Position numbers and translations under genes: made by a program
The notes under the pieces: generated by a model
The model's input: the letters and a program-made list of their open reading frames with translations, nothing else
Told to the model about the DNA's origin: nothing
Databases searched by the model: none
In this document: in pieces, positions 43,670 through 56,084 of the stretch
Layout of the letters: every line of letters begins with the position of its first letter
Numbering within the stretch: position 1 is the first letter of the stretch
Assembly (NCBI RefSeq): GCF_039888675.1
Contig: NZ_JBDQQR010000001.1
Location: 1-64,000, forward strand
DNA length: 64,000 nt
From: Mesorhizobium sp. CAU 1732
GTDB taxonomy: Bacteria > Pseudomonadota > Alphaproteobacteria > Rhizobiales > Rhizobiaceae
Direction of reading: 5' to 3'

Positions 43670-44474
43670 TCTTCGCTCCCTTTCGCATGCGCCGTTCCAG
43701 CCCGCGCAATGCCAGCGACAGGCTGACGGTCAGCAGGAGGTAGATATAGGCGACGATGGAGTAGGTCTCGAAGAAGCGGAAGGAACCGGACGCGTAGACC
43801 TTACCCATCTGGGTGATGTCGGCGACGCCGAGCACGGAAACGAGCGACGAATCCTTCACCATCGCGATGAAGTCGTTGCCCAGCGGCGGCAGGATGGTGC
43901 GCAGCGCCTGCGGCATCACGATCAGCCGAAACCGTTGGAACCGCGACAGGCCCAGCGCCTTGGCAGCCTCGACCTGACCGCCGTCGACAGACTGGATTCC
44001 CGCCCGAAACACCTCCGAGATGAAGGCTGAATAGCCGATCGTCAACGCCAGGATCGCGCGCCACAACAGCGAGATATCGCGAACCAGAAGCTCCCCGACG
44101 ATCCCCGCCTCCCGGAGAGGGCCGGTCGCCCAGTTCCAGCCCGCGACGAAGGCCGGGACGCCGGCAAAAGCGATCCAGAACAGGAGAACGAGGATCGGCA
44201 CGCCCCGGATGATCTCGACATAGAAGCGCGCGGTCTGGCGAAGCGGTTTCGAGCCCGACAGCGCCATCAGCGCGATGCCCAGCCCAAGCATTGTGGCGAG
44301 CGCGAACCCGACGATCGTCACGAAGATCGTGATGCCGATGCCGCGCGAGACGATCGTGAAGACCTGCGAATAGAGAGCGCTGTTCGCGATCGCCAGAGCC
44401 GTAGCGACCGCAAGCGCGACAGCCGCGACCAGCCAGTAGGGGAAATCCTCCTGAGACGATGAGGACGGCTTCAC
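43662..44474 (-). CDS. Polar amino-acid ABC transporter permease
   Basis: 270-residue permease of the His/Gln/Arg family, with about five helices and the EAA loop [24 protein letters not shown]. The repeated [23 protein letters not shown] before it is diagnostic. The GTG at 44474 overlaps the binding-protein stop as GTGA. No second permease or ATPase gene is in the cluster, so it must use a homodimer and an ATPase encoded elsewhere. Confidence 0.88.
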   Translation of the reverse strand: MKPSSSSQEDFPYWLVAAVALAVATALAIANSALYSQVFTIVSRGIGITIFVTIVGFALATMLGLGIALMALSGSKPLRQTARFYVEIIRGVPILVLLFWIAFAGVPAFVAGWNWATGPLREAGIVGELLVRDISLLWRAILALTIGYSAFISEVFRAGIQSVDGGQVEAAKALGLSRFQRFRLIVMPQALRTILPPLGNDFIAMVKDSSLVSVLGVADITQMGKVYASGSFRFFETYSIVAYIYLLLTVSLSLALRGLERRMRKGAKNA

Positions 44475-45262
44475 TCGCCCAACGTGTAGTCGAGGAACCA
44501 CTTCTTGTTCAGCGCGTCGAGCGTGCCGTCCGCCCGCAGCGATGCGATCGCGGCATTCATCGGTGCGACGAGGTCCGAACCCTTGGGAAAGATGAAGCCG
44601 AAATCCTCGGACCCGAGCGGCCCGCCGATCACCTTCAGCTTGCCCCCGGACGATTCGACATAGCCGTTGGCCGCGACGCCATCGGTCAGCACCAGATCGA
44701 CATCGCCCGTCAGCAGCGCCTGTACGGTCGCGCCGAACGTCTCGAAGAGCTTGATGCGCGGGTTCTGCTCGTTGCCGTCGAGAATGTCGTAGACCGAGAC
44801 GTAGAACGGCGTGGTGCCGGGCTGGGCCGCGATCAGCCCGCTCTCGAGCCCGGCGAACTCCTTCTCATCGTTGAAGCGATCTTCGCCTGCACGCACCAGC
44901 ATGCGCATCTCGGAATGCATGTAGGGGTCGGAGAAATCGACCTTGTCCTTGCGGTCATCGCGGATCGTGATGCCGGTCATGCCCATGTCGTACTGGCCGC
45001 CGGACACCGACTGGATCATCGCGTCCCAGCTCGTGTTCTGGTACTCGACCTTGAGATTGAGCCGCTTCGAGATTTCGGCCAGCGCATCATACTCCCAGCC
45101 GATCGGGTCGCCTGTCTTGGGATCGATGAATTGCAGCGGCGGATAGGCATTCTCCGTCACGATCACGATCGACTTGCCGCCGAGGTCCGGCAAATCCTGA
45201 GCGAGCGCCGGTGCCGTGAAGAGTGTTGCAAGCGCCGCAATCGAAGCGAAAAGGCGGATCAT
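44471..45262 (-). CDS. Polar amino-acid ABC transporter binding protein
   Basis: 263-residue family-3 solute-binding protein with a signal peptide ending APALAQ. It has [49 protein letters not shown] and [16 protein letters not shown]. The conserved aspartate and arginine that hold the amino-acid backbone are visible in DDRK and the later DLVLTDG region. GAGGAA lies upstream of the ATG. It is the first gene of the operon with the permease and the broken methyltransferase gene. Confidence 0.88.
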   Translation of the reverse strand: MIRLFASIAALATLFTAPALAQDLPDLGGKSIVIVTENAYPPLQFIDPKTGDPIGWEYDALAEISKRLNLKVEYQNTSWDAMIQSVSGGQYDMGMTGITIRDDRKDKVDFSDPYMHSEMRMLVRAGEDRFNDEKEFAGLESGLIAAQPGTTPFYVSVYDILDGNEQNPRIKLFETFGATVQALLTGDVDLVLTDGVAANGYVESSGGKLKVIGGPLGSEDFGFIFPKGSDLVAPMNAAIASLRADGTLDALNKKWFLDYTLGE

Positions 45263-45354
45263 CGGGGGTTCCTCAACTGGTGTCTGCGGGAAACTAGCCG
45301 CCCGACGATGCTTTTGCCAAGCACCGTCGGGCGGGTCGGTTCTTGCCGGACAGT

Positions 45355-46719
45355 TCAGGCAGCGCTCGGCTGCGCGCCGACGTCGAGAATGTCGATCGTA
45401 CCCGCGCCGTCGTAGCGGTCCTGGTCGAGGATGCCCTGGCGCTTGGCGACGATCGTCGGCACCAGTGCCTGCCCCGCGACGTTGACCGCGGTACGGCCCA
45501 TATCGAGGATCGGGTCGATGGCGAGCAGCAGGCCCACGCCGGCGAGCGGCAGGCCGAGCGTCGACAGCGTCAGCGTCAGCATCACGGTCGCCCCGGTGAG
45601 GCCGGCCGTCGCCGCCGAGCCGATGACCGAGACGAAGACGATCAGGATATAGTCTTCGATGCCGAGCTGAAGCTGGAAGAACTGGGCGACGAAGATCGCG
45701 GAAATCGCCGGATAGATCGCCGCGCAACCATCCATCTTGGTGGTCGCGCCGAGCGGCACGGCGAATGCCGCGTATTCGCGCGGCACGCCAAGCGCCCGTT
45801 CCGTGACCGCTTCCGTCACCGGCATCGTGCCCACCGATGAGCGCGACACGAAACCGAGCTGGATCGCCGGCCAGGCACCCGCGAAGAAGCGCACGGGATT
45901 GAGGCCGTGCAGGATGAGCAGGATCGGATAGACGCCGAAGACGACGAGGGCGAGGCCGATATAGATCGCGATCGCGTACCAGCCGAGCTGCGCGAGCGTA
46001 TTCCAGCCATATTGCGCCACGGCGTTTCCGAGCAGGCCGATCGTGCCGATCGGCGTCAGCCGGATCACCCACCACAGCACCTTGCGCACGATCGCCAGCA
46101 GCGAACGGTTGAACTCCAGGAACGGCTCGGCCGCCGCCCCGACGCGCAGCGCCGACGCGCCGATGACGATCGAGATCACCAGGATCTGCAGCACATTGAA
46201 GTTGAGCGCCGTGGTGGCTCCTTCATCGGCGAGCCGGGTCGAGGCCTGCAAACCGAGGATATTGGCCGGGATCAGCCCCTTGAGGAAGTCGAGCCAGGAG
46301 CCGGTGGTCGAGGGCTCGCGGGCGGCGTCCGCCAGAACCTGCGTGTGGACGCCCGGCTGGATGATCAGGCCGAGCGCGATGCCGATCATGACGGCGATCA
46401 GCGCCGTGATCGCGAACCACAGGAGCGTCTGCCAGACCAGCGCAGCCGCGTTGGACAGGTCCTTCAGATTGCCGATCGACGCGACGATCGCCGTGAAGAT
46501 CAGCGGCGGCACCAGCGCGCGCAGGAGCTGGACGAAGATCGAGCCGACGGTGGAGAGCGTGGTGGCCAGCCAGTTGGGATCACCGGCCGCGTCGGGTCCC
46601 ATCGACCGGGCGACGAAACCGAGGGCGAGGCCGATCACCATGGCCGCAAGCACCTGGAATCCGAACGAATAGTAGAACGGCCGGGGAGCGGCCGCGGTGG
46701 TCTGGGAAGAAAGGGGCAT
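45355..46719 (-). CDS. Dicarboxylate/amino acid:cation symporter (DAACS family)
   Basis: 454-residue transporter of the DctA/GltP fold, with eight helices and two re-entrant loops. The loop regions [16 protein letters not shown] (serine-rich HP1) and [21 protein letters not shown] (with the M-D-G of the NMDGT motif) are clear, and [44 protein letters not shown] completes the binding site. The ATG at 46719 is preferred to an upstream TTG. Substrates of the family are C4-dicarboxylates, glutamate or neutral amino acids. Confidence 0.9.
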   Translation of the reverse strand: MPLSSQTTAAAPRPFYYSFGFQVLAAMVIGLALGFVARSMGPDAAGDPNWLATTLSTVGSIFVQLLRALVPPLIFTAIVASIGNLKDLSNAAALVWQTLLWFAITALIAVMIGIALGLIIQPGVHTQVLADAAREPSTTGSWLDFLKGLIPANILGLQASTRLADEGATTALNFNVLQILVISIVIGASALRVGAAAEPFLEFNRSLLAIVRKVLWWVIRLTPIGTIGLLGNAVAQYGWNTLAQLGWYAIAIYIGLALVVFGVYPILLILHGLNPVRFFAGAWPAIQLGFVSRSSVGTMPVTEAVTERALGVPREYAAFAVPLGATTKMDGCAAIYPAISAIFVAQFFQLQLGIEDYILIVFVSVIGSAATAGLTGATVMLTLTLSTLGLPLAGVGLLLAIDPILDMGRTAVNVAGQALVPTIVAKRQGILDQDRYDGAGTIDILDVGAQPSAA

Positions 46720-46863
46720 CGCAGTTAGCCTTGAAACAGGGAACGGCAACCGACCATCAACGGTGGAGGCCGCATTTTGTTTCCATATAGGCCTGAAAAC
46801 GCCGAGCAGGGAGAAATGAAATTCCAGCGGCCGGCGATTTGGCAGAAATTTCTAGCGGCGGAA

Positions 46864-47385
46864 TCACCGCAGATCGATCGCCAGAAGCTCTTCGTCGATG
46901 AAATGTCCATCCACTTGGAGTGCATTCTTCTCCAGCCCGTACGGCTCGAAGCCGAGTGCGTGGTAAAGCATTCGGGCGGCCTCGTTATGCGCGGCCACGG
47001 TGCACTGGAGGATGACCCTCTGCATACGTGCATGGGCGATGATAGCCTCGACCAGCGCACGCCCGACACGGGCACCGCGCATTTCCGGCGCTACGAAGAC
47101 GGCGACCATCATCGCCTTGTGGCGCATCTTCAGGCGCGGATTGGGCACATAGGCGGCCATGCCGACGAGCGTATCGCTGGCGAAGGCGCCAAGGCTGAGT
47201 TCGGGCGTCTCGGGCACCACGCGGCGCGCCATCTCCGCGTCCGACATCAGCGCATCTTCCTGCTCGCTCGCGCCGAAGGCGTCGGGGTTCGAGCGAAGCG
47301 CGGTCAGCCGCAACGCCCGATAGGCGTCGAGATCGGTGAGCGAGAGGGCGCGGATGGACACGCTGCGCTTTGCGGAACCTGTCAT
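46864..47385 (-). CDS. GNAT-family N-acetyltransferase
   Basis: 173-residue acetyltransferase. The acetyl-CoA motif is VFVAPEMRGARVGRALVEAIIAHAR, followed by VAAHNEAARMLYHALGFEPYGLEKNALQ with the catalytic-type tyrosine region. The ATG at 47385 has AAAGG six nt upstream and lies 2 nt after the methyltransferase stop, so the two genes are co-transcribed. Substrate unknown. Confidence 0.84.
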   Translation of the reverse strand: MTGSAKRSVSIRALSLTDLDAYRALRLTALRSNPDAFGASEQEDALMSDAEMARRVVPETPELSLGAFASDTLVGMAAYVPNPRLKMRHKAMMVAVFVAPEMRGARVGRALVEAIIAHARMQRVILQCTVAAHNEAARMLYHALGFEPYGLEKNALQVDGHFIDEELLAIDLR

Positions 47386-47387
47386 AC

Positions 47388-48206
47388 TCAGCCTTTCTTG
47401 GTCGCGCCGATCGAATACGACATCGGAATGCGCGGCAGGCCTGGCGGCAATTCGAACTGATCCAAACCGGTCTCGATCATCCCCGGAAAGGCGCGCCAGA
47501 CGATGATTTCGTGCTCGCGCAGGAAATCGATCGCCAATCCGGCCCCGATCAGCGCGCCGATGACGTCGCTGATCGGATGAATCCATTCGTAATTGCGCGT
47601 GTTGGTCAGCGGCCGCTCGTCGCCGGTGTAAGTCTGCGTATCGTCATAGGTCAGCGGCTTGGCGGATGGCGTGCGCCAGTCGGCCGTCAGTTCGAGTTTC
47701 CCGTCGCGCAGTTCGTATTGATAGAGCTGCGGATGGCCTTCGAGCAGATAAAGCGTGCCGCCCGGCTTCAACACGTCCGCCACCACCTGCGCCCAGGCCC
47801 GGATATCCGAAAGCCAGTTGATCGCGCCCCAGGTGACGAATGCCATGTCGTAGGTCGCGCCGAGCGCCTTGGGCGCATCGTAGATCGAAGCCTCGACGAA
47901 GCGCGCCTCGGTGCCGGCCTGTCTGGCGAAATCGCGGGCAGCAGCAATGGCGCGCGGCGAAAAGTCGAGACCCGTCACGCTTGCCGCGCCGAGATGCTTC
48001 AGGCTCAGCGTGTCGAGACCGATGTGGCATTGCAGATGCACGATGTTTTTGCCGGACAGGTCTCCGATCTCGCCCGCCTCGAGGTCGTGCAGCGCGGAGC
48101 CACCTTCGAGGACGCTGGCGATCCGGTAGAGCCCGGTCGTGTCGGTCGCATGCAGGTCGGCGCGGTCGTTCCAGTTCGCCAGGTTCGCTTCCGTGAAATG
48201 ATCCAT
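47388..48206 (-). CDS. Class I SAM-dependent methyltransferase
   Basis: 272-residue methyltransferase. The SAM-binding region reads GKNIVHLQCHIGLDTLSLKHLGAASVTGLDFS (a variant of the usual glycine loop, with LQCHIG), followed by FVTWGAINWLSDIRAWAQVVADVLKPGGTLYLLEGHP. The start at 48206 has GGAGAG upstream and begins MDHFTEANLANWNDRA, the usual beginning of this subfamily. It precedes the GNAT gene by 2 nt. Substrate unknown. Confidence 0.85.
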   Translation of the reverse strand: MDHFTEANLANWNDRADLHATDTTGLYRIASVLEGGSALHDLEAGEIGDLSGKNIVHLQCHIGLDTLSLKHLGAASVTGLDFSPRAIAAARDFARQAGTEARFVEASIYDAPKALGATYDMAFVTWGAINWLSDIRAWAQVVADVLKPGGTLYLLEGHPQLYQYELRDGKLELTADWRTPSAKPLTYDDTQTYTGDERPLTNTRNYEWIHPISDVIGALIGAGLAIDFLREHEIIVWRAFPGMIETGLDQFELPPGLPRIPMSYSIGATKKG

Positions 48207-48302
48207 CCGTCGCTCTCCTCCCGTTGGTGCCGTCGGTCGCAGCGGCACATATGAAAATGGCGGCCAACGGCCGCCATGTTCGAAACCGATCTGTGCGGAA
48301 GA

Positions 48303-48836
48303 CTATTCCGAAGCAGCGGCTTCCTTTTCCGCCTCGGCAGATGCGGCCTTCTCGGCGGCTTCCGCTGCAGCCTTCTCGGCTGCCAGAGCCTGCGCGGCGG
48401 CAACCTTCTCGGCTTCGATGCGGGCCTTCTCGGCGTTCAGCGCATCGCGCTCGCCATCGTTGAGCTTGCGGGCGCGAACGCCGGTGTTCTCGACGATACG
48501 AGCCGACTTGCCGCGACGATCGCGCAGATAATAGAGCTTGGCGCGACGAACCTTGCCGCGGCGAACCATCTCGACGGCCTCGACCATCGGGGAATAGACG
48601 GGGAATACGCGCTCGACGCCTTCGCCGTAGGAAATCTTGCGAACCGTGAAGCTTTCCTGGAAGCCCGCGCCCGAACGCGCGATGCACACGCCTTCATAGG
48701 CCTGCACACGCGTACGCGTGCCTTCGGTGACGCGCACCTGAACGCGGATCGTATCGCCGGGCTGGAATTCGGGGAGCTTGCGCTTTTCTTCGATCTTCGC
48801 GGCCTGTTCGGCCTCGAGCTGACGGATGATGTCCAT
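48303..48836 (-). CDS. rplS: 50S ribosomal protein L19
   Basis: 177-residue ribosomal protein at the 30S-50S interface. The conserved core is [30 protein letters not shown] through [24 protein letters not shown]. The core ends near residue 130, after which comes a 45-residue tail rich in Ala, Glu and Lys, probably helical, as found in several Hyphomicrobiales. It follows trmD after a 187-nt gap on the same strand. Confidence 0.96.
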   Translation of the reverse strand: MDIIRQLEAEQAAKIEEKRKLPEFQPGDTIRVQVRVTEGTRTRVQAYEGVCIARSGAGFQESFTVRKISYGEGVERVFPVYSPMVEAVEMVRRGKVRRAKLYYLRDRRGKSARIVENTGVRARKLNDGERDALNAEKARIEAEKVAAAQALAAEKAAAEAAEKAASAEAEKEAAASE

Positions 48837-49022
48837 CGCCTTACCTCTTCTTGTTCTTCGAACAGCCAGAGCGCTCGACCCTCGCCATGCAGCAGCTTTG
48901 GCCGCCTGGCTATGTCTCCCGACCACAAAGGCCGAACGACAGGAGCGAATTCACCGTAATTGTTGACGGGCCGGGACCATCCCGGATCGGTGGCGGGCTA
49001 ATACAGCGTTTCAAGCCGCTTG

Positions 49023-49748
49023 TCACGCGTCTCCACTGCGTTTTTTGGTAGGTGGCGGTTCAAGACACGCGCTCGCCAAATCCGGCCGGCGCTCCATCGT
49101 CAGACCCTCAGCCTGCGCACGGCGCCACTCGGCGATCTTCCTGTGGTTGCCCGATAGAAGCACCTCAGGGATCGCGCGGCCCTCAAAATCCTGCGGGCGT
49201 GTGTAATGCGGGTGCTCCAGCAGCCCGCCCTCGAAACTCTCCTCGGTCCCGGATGCTTCGTTGCCCATGACGCCGGGCAGCAGCCGCACGACCGCATCGA
49301 GCAGAACGAGCGCTGCCGGCTCGCCGCCCGACAGGATATAGTCGCCGATCGAGACCTCCTCGAGACCGCGCGCATCGATCACGCGCTGGTCGACGCCTTC
49401 GAAGCGGCCGCACAGGATCACGACGCCGGGACCGGCCGCCAGATCGCGCACGCGCGCCTGGGTCAGCGGCTTGCCGCGCGGGCTCATCAACAGGCGCGGG
49501 CGATCGTCGTCAGCGGGCGAGGCGGCATCCACCGCCTTGGCGACGATGTCCGCGCGCATCACCATGCCCGCGCCGCCGCCCGCCGGCGTGTCGTCCACCG
49601 TCCGATGCTTGTCCGAGGCAAAGTCGCGGATCTGCACGGCATCGAGCGACCATGTGCCGGCCTCCAGCGCGCGGCCCGCGAGCGACACGCCGAGCGCGCC
49701 TGGAAACATCTCGGGATAAAGCGTCAGCACGGTGGCGCGAAACGTCAC
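49023..49748 (-). CDS. trmD: tRNA (guanine-N1-)-methyltransferase
   Basis: 241-residue SPOUT methyltransferase that makes m1G37 in tRNAs and so guards the reading frame. The knot and SAM site are visible in [39 protein letters not shown] and [11 protein letters not shown]. It starts with GTG, overlapping the rimM stop as GTGA. Confidence 0.96.
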   Translation of the reverse strand: MTFRATVLTLYPEMFPGALGVSLAGRALEAGTWSLDAVQIRDFASDKHRTVDDTPAGGGAGMVMRADIVAKAVDAASPADDDRPRLLMSPRGKPLTQARVRDLAAGPGVVILCGRFEGVDQRVIDARGLEEVSIGDYILSGGEPAALVLLDAVVRLLPGVMGNEASGTEESFEGGLLEHPHYTRPQDFEGRAIPEVLLSGNHRKIAEWRRAQAEGLTMERRPDLASACLEPPPTKKRSGDA

Positions 49749-50341
49749 CGGTTGCCTCCCGCCGATGTCGGGCCGCGCGGGCGATCGTCGGGCGCGCCCT
49801 CGCCGGCGTCTGCGTCCTCGTCGTCGTCATCCAGCAGACCGGCAGCCGCGCTGTCGATCTGGATCAGCCCATCGGCGATCGACACTTTGGGGATGGCGGC
49901 AAGGGTGAACGGGATCAGCACCGAGCGCCTGCCTCCGAGCGTTACCTCGACGATGTCGCCGCCGCCGAAATTGTGCACGGCATTGACCGTGCCGATCGGC
50001 TGGTCGTTTTCGTCGCGAACCGACAGGCCGACGAGATCGGTCTGGTAGAATTCGTCGTCATCGAGGTCGTCGGGCAGGGCGGCGCGATCCACGAAGAGCT
50101 CGAGCCCGGTCGCAGCCTCCGCCGCGTTGCGATCGGCAATCTCCTTGAAGCGCGCGACGACGACGGTCTTCGCCGGGCGCAACTGGCCGAGCGTGAGTTT
50201 CCGCCCATCGGCGGCGTAGAGCGGGCCGTAGTCGCCGAGCGCCATCGGGTCTCCGGTGAAGGTCTTGACCCTGACCTCGCCCTTGATGCCATGCGGCGCG
50301 CCGATGATGGCCATCAGGACTGGATTTTGCGGCTTTGCCAT
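49745..50341 (-). CDS. rimM: 16S rRNA processing protein RimM
   Basis: 198-residue ribosome maturation factor that assists assembly of the 30S head by binding S19. The N-terminal domain begins [25 protein letters not shown], and the PRC-barrel part has [24 protein letters not shown]. The C-terminal 30 residues are an acidic tail ([12 protein letters not shown]). It is upstream of trmD and rplS in the usual order, though rpsP is not adjacent here. Confidence 0.93.
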   Translation of the reverse strand: MAKPQNPVLMAIIGAPHGIKGEVRVKTFTGDPMALGDYGPLYAADGRKLTLGQLRPAKTVVVARFKEIADRNAAEAATGLELFVDRAALPDDLDDDEFYQTDLVGLSVRDENDQPIGTVNAVHNFGGGDIVEVTLGGRRSVLIPFTLAAIPKVSIADGLIQIDSAAAGLLDDDDEDADAGEGAPDDRPRGPTSAGGNR

Positions 50342-50467
50342 TCTTGTCTCTCAAGCTTGATCTACGCGCTTTAGCCCCGCGCGGGCGCGGTTTCAATTGC
50401 GTTGCCTTCATCTGTCGCTAACCCAAACCCCGCAGGATGCCTCCAACGTCAGCGAAGTGATGCCCAG

Positions 50468-51406
<939 letters not shown>

Positions 51407-51475
51407 TCGCGCGTGCCGCGACTTTTCACGACCGGTTTAACCGTTTTGCTGCCAATCGACGCTAGAAAAGTTGCC

Positions 51476-52546
51476 ATGACACAGCAATCCACCATGGCGG
51501 ATCGCGCCTCCAGCCTTGCCCTGGGGGTGCTCGCAGCGATCAACATATTGTTTTTATTAGCCTTTATGGCGACGCTGATGTTTGGCAGCGGACAGGCGTA
51601 CGCGCAGGATACCGTCCAGTGTACCGGCAGCGACATGCTGGCGGAAATGGAGCGGGACGATCCGGATCGTCTGGCCCTCATCAGGGCCGAGGCATCGAAC
51701 ATTCTGAACGGCGAAGCGGTGCTCTGGAAAGTCGAAAAGGATGGCATCGCCGCCTCGTGGCTGTTCGGCACGATGCACATGTCAGATCCGCGCGTCCTCA
51801 CGCTCGGCGCAGGCGCCCAGGCCGCGTTCGACGCGTCGAGCACGGTGGTGATCGAGACGACCGACGTTCTCGATCAATCGAAAATGATGGCCGCGATGAT
51901 GGCCCAGCCGGAACTCATGATGTTCACGGACGACACGACGCTCATGTCTCTGTTCTCCCAAGACGACCGTGAGACCGTGGAAGATGCGCTTTCGAAGCGC
52001 GGCATTCCGCCGGCGAGCGTCGCCAAGATGAAGCCCTGGATGCTGGGGGCCATGGTGTCGCTGCCGGCCTGCGAACTCGCCCGTAAGGCCGCCGGCGCAC
52101 CCGTGCTCGACACCAAGCTGGCAGCCGATGCAAAGGACGCAGGGAAAGCGCTGAAGGGGCTGGAGACCGTGACGGACCAGCTCGGCGCGATGGCGTCTCT
52201 TCCCATGGAGTTTCACATTCAGGGGCTGGTCGACACGCTGAAACTCGGCGACCGCATGGATGACGTCATCGAAACGATGATCGTGCTCTATCTGGAGGGA
52301 GAAACCGGCACGTTCTGGCCGTTCTTTCGCGCCGCCCTGCCGTCTGACGGCAACACCGAGGAGGGCTTCGCTGCCTTCGAGGAAGCGATGATCACCGCGC
52401 GAAACAAGACGATGGCTGAACGTGCCGAGCCGATCCTGAACGAGGGCGGCGCCTTCGTCGCGGTGGGCGCCTTGCACCTTCCCGGCGATGACGGGCTCGT
52501 CGCTCTCCTGCGCGCCGACGGCTATCGCCTCACGCCTGAGCGCTGA
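51476..52546 (+). CDS. TraB/GumN family protein
   Basis: 356-residue protein of the TraB/GumN family (metal-dependent Tiki-like proteases by distant similarity). An N-terminal hydrophobic segment (about residues 13-40) serves as signal or anchor. Family motifs are WKVEKDGIAASWLFGTMHMSDPRV, with the GTxH motif, and the C-terminal NEGGAFVAVGALHLPGDDGLVALLRADGY, with the second GxxH motif. The biological role in this group is unknown. A strong terminator follows. Confidence 0.85.
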   Translation: MTQQSTMADRASSLALGVLAAINILFLLAFMATLMFGSGQAYAQDTVQCTGSDMLAEMERDDPDRLALIRAEASNILNGEAVLWKVEKDGIAASWLFGTMHMSDPRVLTLGAGAQAAFDASSTVVIETTDVLDQSKMMAAMMAQPELMMFTDDTTLMSLFSQDDRETVEDALSKRGIPPASVAKMKPWMLGAMVSLPACELARKAAGAPVLDTKLAADAKDAGKALKGLETVTDQLGAMASLPMEFHIQGLVDTLKLGDRMDDVIETMIVLYLEGETGTFWPFFRAALPSDGNTEEGFAAFEEAMITARNKTMAERAEPILNEGGAFVAVGALHLPGDDGLVALLRADGYRLTPER

Positions 52547-52568
52547 CCACCGACGCATAGTCTCGAAC

Positions 52569-52600
52569 AAAAAGGGCGAGCCACGCGGCTCGCCCTTTTT
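52569..52600. terminator. Bidirectional terminator
   Basis: AAAAAGGGCGAGCC-acgc-GGCTCGCCCTTTTT is a 14-bp perfect stem with A- and T-tracts on both sides. It lies between the convergent TraB/GumN gene and the gene at 52622, and should stop transcription from both. Confidence 0.92.
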
Positions 52601-52621
52601 GTTCGGCATGCCAAGTCCAGC

Positions 52622-52996
52622 TTACTGGTTGGCCGCAGGCGCATCACCAGCCGGAGGCGTGGTCGGAGCCTGCTCCGTCGGGGCCGGCGCGGTAGCGTCC
52701 GGAGCCGGGGCCGTATCGACCGGAGGCGCAGCCGACGGTGCAGCGGGCTCAGGCGTCGTCTGCTCGGGAATGACAGCCGTCGTACCCGGATCAGTCGATG
52801 GGCCGGTGCTGAATGCAATCAGCGCGATCACCAGAAGTGCCGCAATGACGCCGGCAGCGATAAGTCCACCGCGTCCGCCACTCGGCTGAACGACAGTCTG
52901 GTTCGCGATCCGGGGATCAGCGGCCGGATCGCTGTAAGGCGAACGAGGCGCTGCGGGATCGGTATGGTGCGGATCAGGAATTCTAGGGTCGGCCAT
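52622..52996 (-). CDS. Single-pass membrane protein, Pro/Ala-rich, unknown
   Basis: 124-residue protein of three parts: a polar proline-rich N-terminus (MADPRIPDPHHTDPAAPR), one membrane helix (GLIAAGVIAALLVIALIAF, about residues 45-63), and a low-complexity Pro/Ala/Thr tail likely outside the membrane. GGAGA precedes the ATG. Similar small proteins are common in Hyphomicrobiales but have no named function. Confidence 0.7.
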   Translation of the reverse strand: MADPRIPDPHHTDPAAPRSPYSDPAADPRIANQTVVQPSGGRGGLIAAGVIAALLVIALIAFSTGPSTDPGTTAVIPEQTTPEPAAPSAAPPVDTAPAPDATAPAPTEQAPTTPPAGDAPAANQ

Positions 52997-53221
52997 GATC
53001 ATTCTCCACATTTTGTGTTGCTCGGTCAGTGCCTATCAACGTGATCGCCCTCCCAGAGTTCCAAAGCCGGCTTTTGCCATGAAGACCAGGGCGCGGCCCG
53101 ACGACGCGAACATCCCACAAAACGCCGGAAAACTTAAGATAATCAAATAGTTGAGAAATGCGCAGGCTTTTGTACCCAGAATTCCCCTTCCCTTCGTCCG
53201 CGACTGTGATAGCCAGTCCCA

Positions 53222-54262
53222 ATGGCTCAGAAGAAGGCTCATGAGGTCGAATCCTGGTTGCGGCGTCCCGATCCGGCGATCCGCGTGGTGCTCTTTTATG
53301 GACCGGATCGCGGCCTTGTTTCCGAACGCGCGAAAGCCTTGGTCAAGCAGTCGGGTCTCGATGCGGACGATCCGTTTTCCTCGGTTCGTCTCGATGCGTC
53401 CGAGGTCGAAGCCTCACCTGGCAGGCTGACCGACGAGGCCGGCACGATGCCGATGTTTGCGGCGCGACGTCTTGTCTGGGTACGGGGCGCAGGTGCCCAG
53501 AAGCAGCTTGCCGACGAGGTCAAGGCGCTCGCCGCCGCCCCGCCGCCGGATGCGCTGATCGTGATCGAGGCCGGTGATCTGAAGAAGGGCGCGGCTCTGC
53601 GCAGCGCCATCGAGGCGGCGTTCGGCGCGATGGCGCTGCCCTGCTATGCCGACGAGGGTCGGACCATCGACGGCGTCATAGACGAGGTTCTCGCGCGCGA
53701 AAATCTGACGATCGCGCTCGATGCGCGTCATGCCTTGCGCGCCAATCTCGGCGGCGACCGGCTGGCGACCCGCAGCGAGATCGACAAGCTTGCGCTCTAT
53801 TGCCTCGGCACAGGCGAGATCACGCTGGCCGACGTTCGCGCCACCGTCGGCGACGTGTCGGGCTCCGGCGTCGATGACGCGATCGATGCCGTGCTCACCG
53901 GGCAACCGGTAGAGTTCGACACCGCCTTCACCCGCCTCGTGTCCTCGGGCACGAATCCGTTCCTGCTTCTGGCTGCCGCGCTTCGGCAGTTCCAGCTACT
54001 CAACCTGATGCGCGGGGAAATGGACGGAGCCGGCAAGCCCGCCGGAGCCGTCGTGGCTTCGGCGCGGCCTCCGGTTTTCTTCGCGCGCAAGAAACTGGTT
54101 GAAGGAGCACTTCAGCGATGGCAGGCGCCGGCTTTAGGGCGGGCACTTGAACGGCTCCAGGCCGCGATCCTGCTGACCCGCCAGAGGCCTGACCTCGCAA
54201 CCGCGACCGCGCGACAGGCGCTCATCGCGCTGCTGGTCGAATCCGCGCGCGCCCGCCGTTAG
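53222..54262 (+). CDS. holA: DNA polymerase III delta subunit
   Basis: 346-residue clamp-loader subunit that opens the sliding clamp. It has the family's N-terminal pattern VVLFYGPDRGLVSERAKAL, SVRLDASEVEASPGRLTDEAGTMPMFAARRLVWVRGAG and a C-terminal AATRQRPDLA-like helix bundle (LLTRQRPDLATATARQALIAL). There is no Walker A lysine motif that would suggest an ATPase, as expected for delta. It precedes the parAB block. Confidence 0.9.
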   Translation: MAQKKAHEVESWLRRPDPAIRVVLFYGPDRGLVSERAKALVKQSGLDADDPFSSVRLDASEVEASPGRLTDEAGTMPMFAARRLVWVRGAGAQKQLADEVKALAAAPPPDALIVIEAGDLKKGAALRSAIEAAFGAMALPCYADEGRTIDGVIDEVLARENLTIALDARHALRANLGGDRLATRSEIDKLALYCLGTGEITLADVRATVGDVSGSGVDDAIDAVLTGQPVEFDTAFTRLVSSGTNPFLLLAAALRQFQLLNLMRGEMDGAGKPAGAVVASARPPVFFARKKLVEGALQRWQAPALGRALERLQAAILLTRQRPDLATATARQALIALLVESARARR

Positions 54263-54330
54263 AGCATCGGACCGAAAAGTGGAATCCGGTTTTCGGATGA
54301 TTCCGATGCTCAAACCGAGGGCGATCTAGA
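54261..54330. repeat. REP-like double-hairpin element, copy B
   Basis: AGCATCGG pairs with CCGATGCT (54263-54270 with 54303-54310), and inside it CCGAAAA pairs with TTTTCGG (54272-54278 with 54290-54296). It is followed by GGCGATCTAGA. It is nearly the same as the element at 21698 and starts at the holA stop. It may also serve to end the holA transcript. Confidence 0.8.
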
Positions 54331-54364
54331 TTGTAAGACAGCGGCGCGAAGGCGCGACTGCCCA

Positions 54365-55252
<888 letters not shown>

Positions 55253-55286
55253 ATCGAAACCGTATCGTTCAGCATCGGACAGAGGA

Positions 55287-56084
55287 TCAGGCAGCACGCA
55301 GCCTGCGCTCGCGTCGAATGACTTCCGAAGCAAGCTGCAAATAGGCCTGGCTGCCGCTGCATTTCAAATCGTAGAGGATGGCCGGCTTGCCGTAGGACGG
55401 CGCTTCGGAAACCCGGACATTGCGCGGGATCACGGTTTCATAGACCTTGTCGCCCATATGGGCGCGCACGTCCTCGACCACCTGATTGGCAAGATTGTTA
55501 CGACCATCGAACATCGTCAGCACGATGCCCTGGATCGTCAGTTCCGGATTGATCGAATTCCGGATCTGTTCGACGGTCTGGAGCAACTGGCTGAGCCCTT
55601 CGAGCGCGAAGAACTCGCATTGCAAGGGGACGAGCACCGAATCGGCCGCCGCCATCGAATTCAGCGTCAGAAGGTTGAGAGACGGCGGACAGTCGATCAG
55701 CACGTAACCGAAATCGACCCCTTCTCCGGCAGCGCGCCGCAACGCGTTCCTCAGCCGCAGCACACGATCGGGCGCGGCCGCGATCTCCATCTCGATACCG
55801 AGCAAATCGAGAGTTGACGGAATGATATATAAGCCGGGCACGGCGGTCGGCATGGCCGACTCGGCAACGCCGGCCTCACCCGTCAAAAGATCGTATGACG
55901 ATACCGACCGGTCCTGGCGATCGATGCCGAGTCCAGTGCTGGCATTGCCTTGCGGGTCCAGATCCACGATCAGCACCCGTTCGCCGATCGCGGCGAGCGC
56001 GGTGGCGAGGTTGATGGCCGTTGTGGTCTTGCCGACGCCGCCCTTCTGGTTGGCGACTGTGATGATGCGGGGTCGCGATGTCAT
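55287..56084 (-). CDS. parA: Chromosome partitioning ATPase ParA
   Basis: 265-residue deviant Walker ATPase that drives origin segregation. It has ITVANQKGGVGKTTTAINLATALA (deviant Walker A), LIVDLDPQGNASTGLG and YVLIDCPPSLNLLTLNSMAAADSVLVPLQ. It overlaps rsmG by ATGA upstream and is followed by parB after 34 nt. Confidence 0.97.
   Translation of the reverse strand: MTSRPRIITVANQKGGVGKTTTAINLATALAAIGERVLIVDLDPQGNASTGLGIDRQDRSVSSYDLLTGEAGVAESAMPTAVPGLYIIPSTLDLLGIEMEIAAAPDRVLRLRNALRRAAGEGVDFGYVLIDCPPSLNLLTLNSMAAADSVLVPLQCEFFALEGLSQLLQTVEQIRNSINPELTIQGIVLTMFDGRNNLANQVVEDVRAHMGDKVYETVIPRNVRVSEAPSYGKPAILYDLKCSGSQAYLQLASEVIRRERRLRAA

Noticed and set aside
47388..48206. Intact methyltransferase as the moved part of the truncated gene at 43669
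   Set aside because: It has its own different N-terminus and operon, so it is not the missing 3' part.
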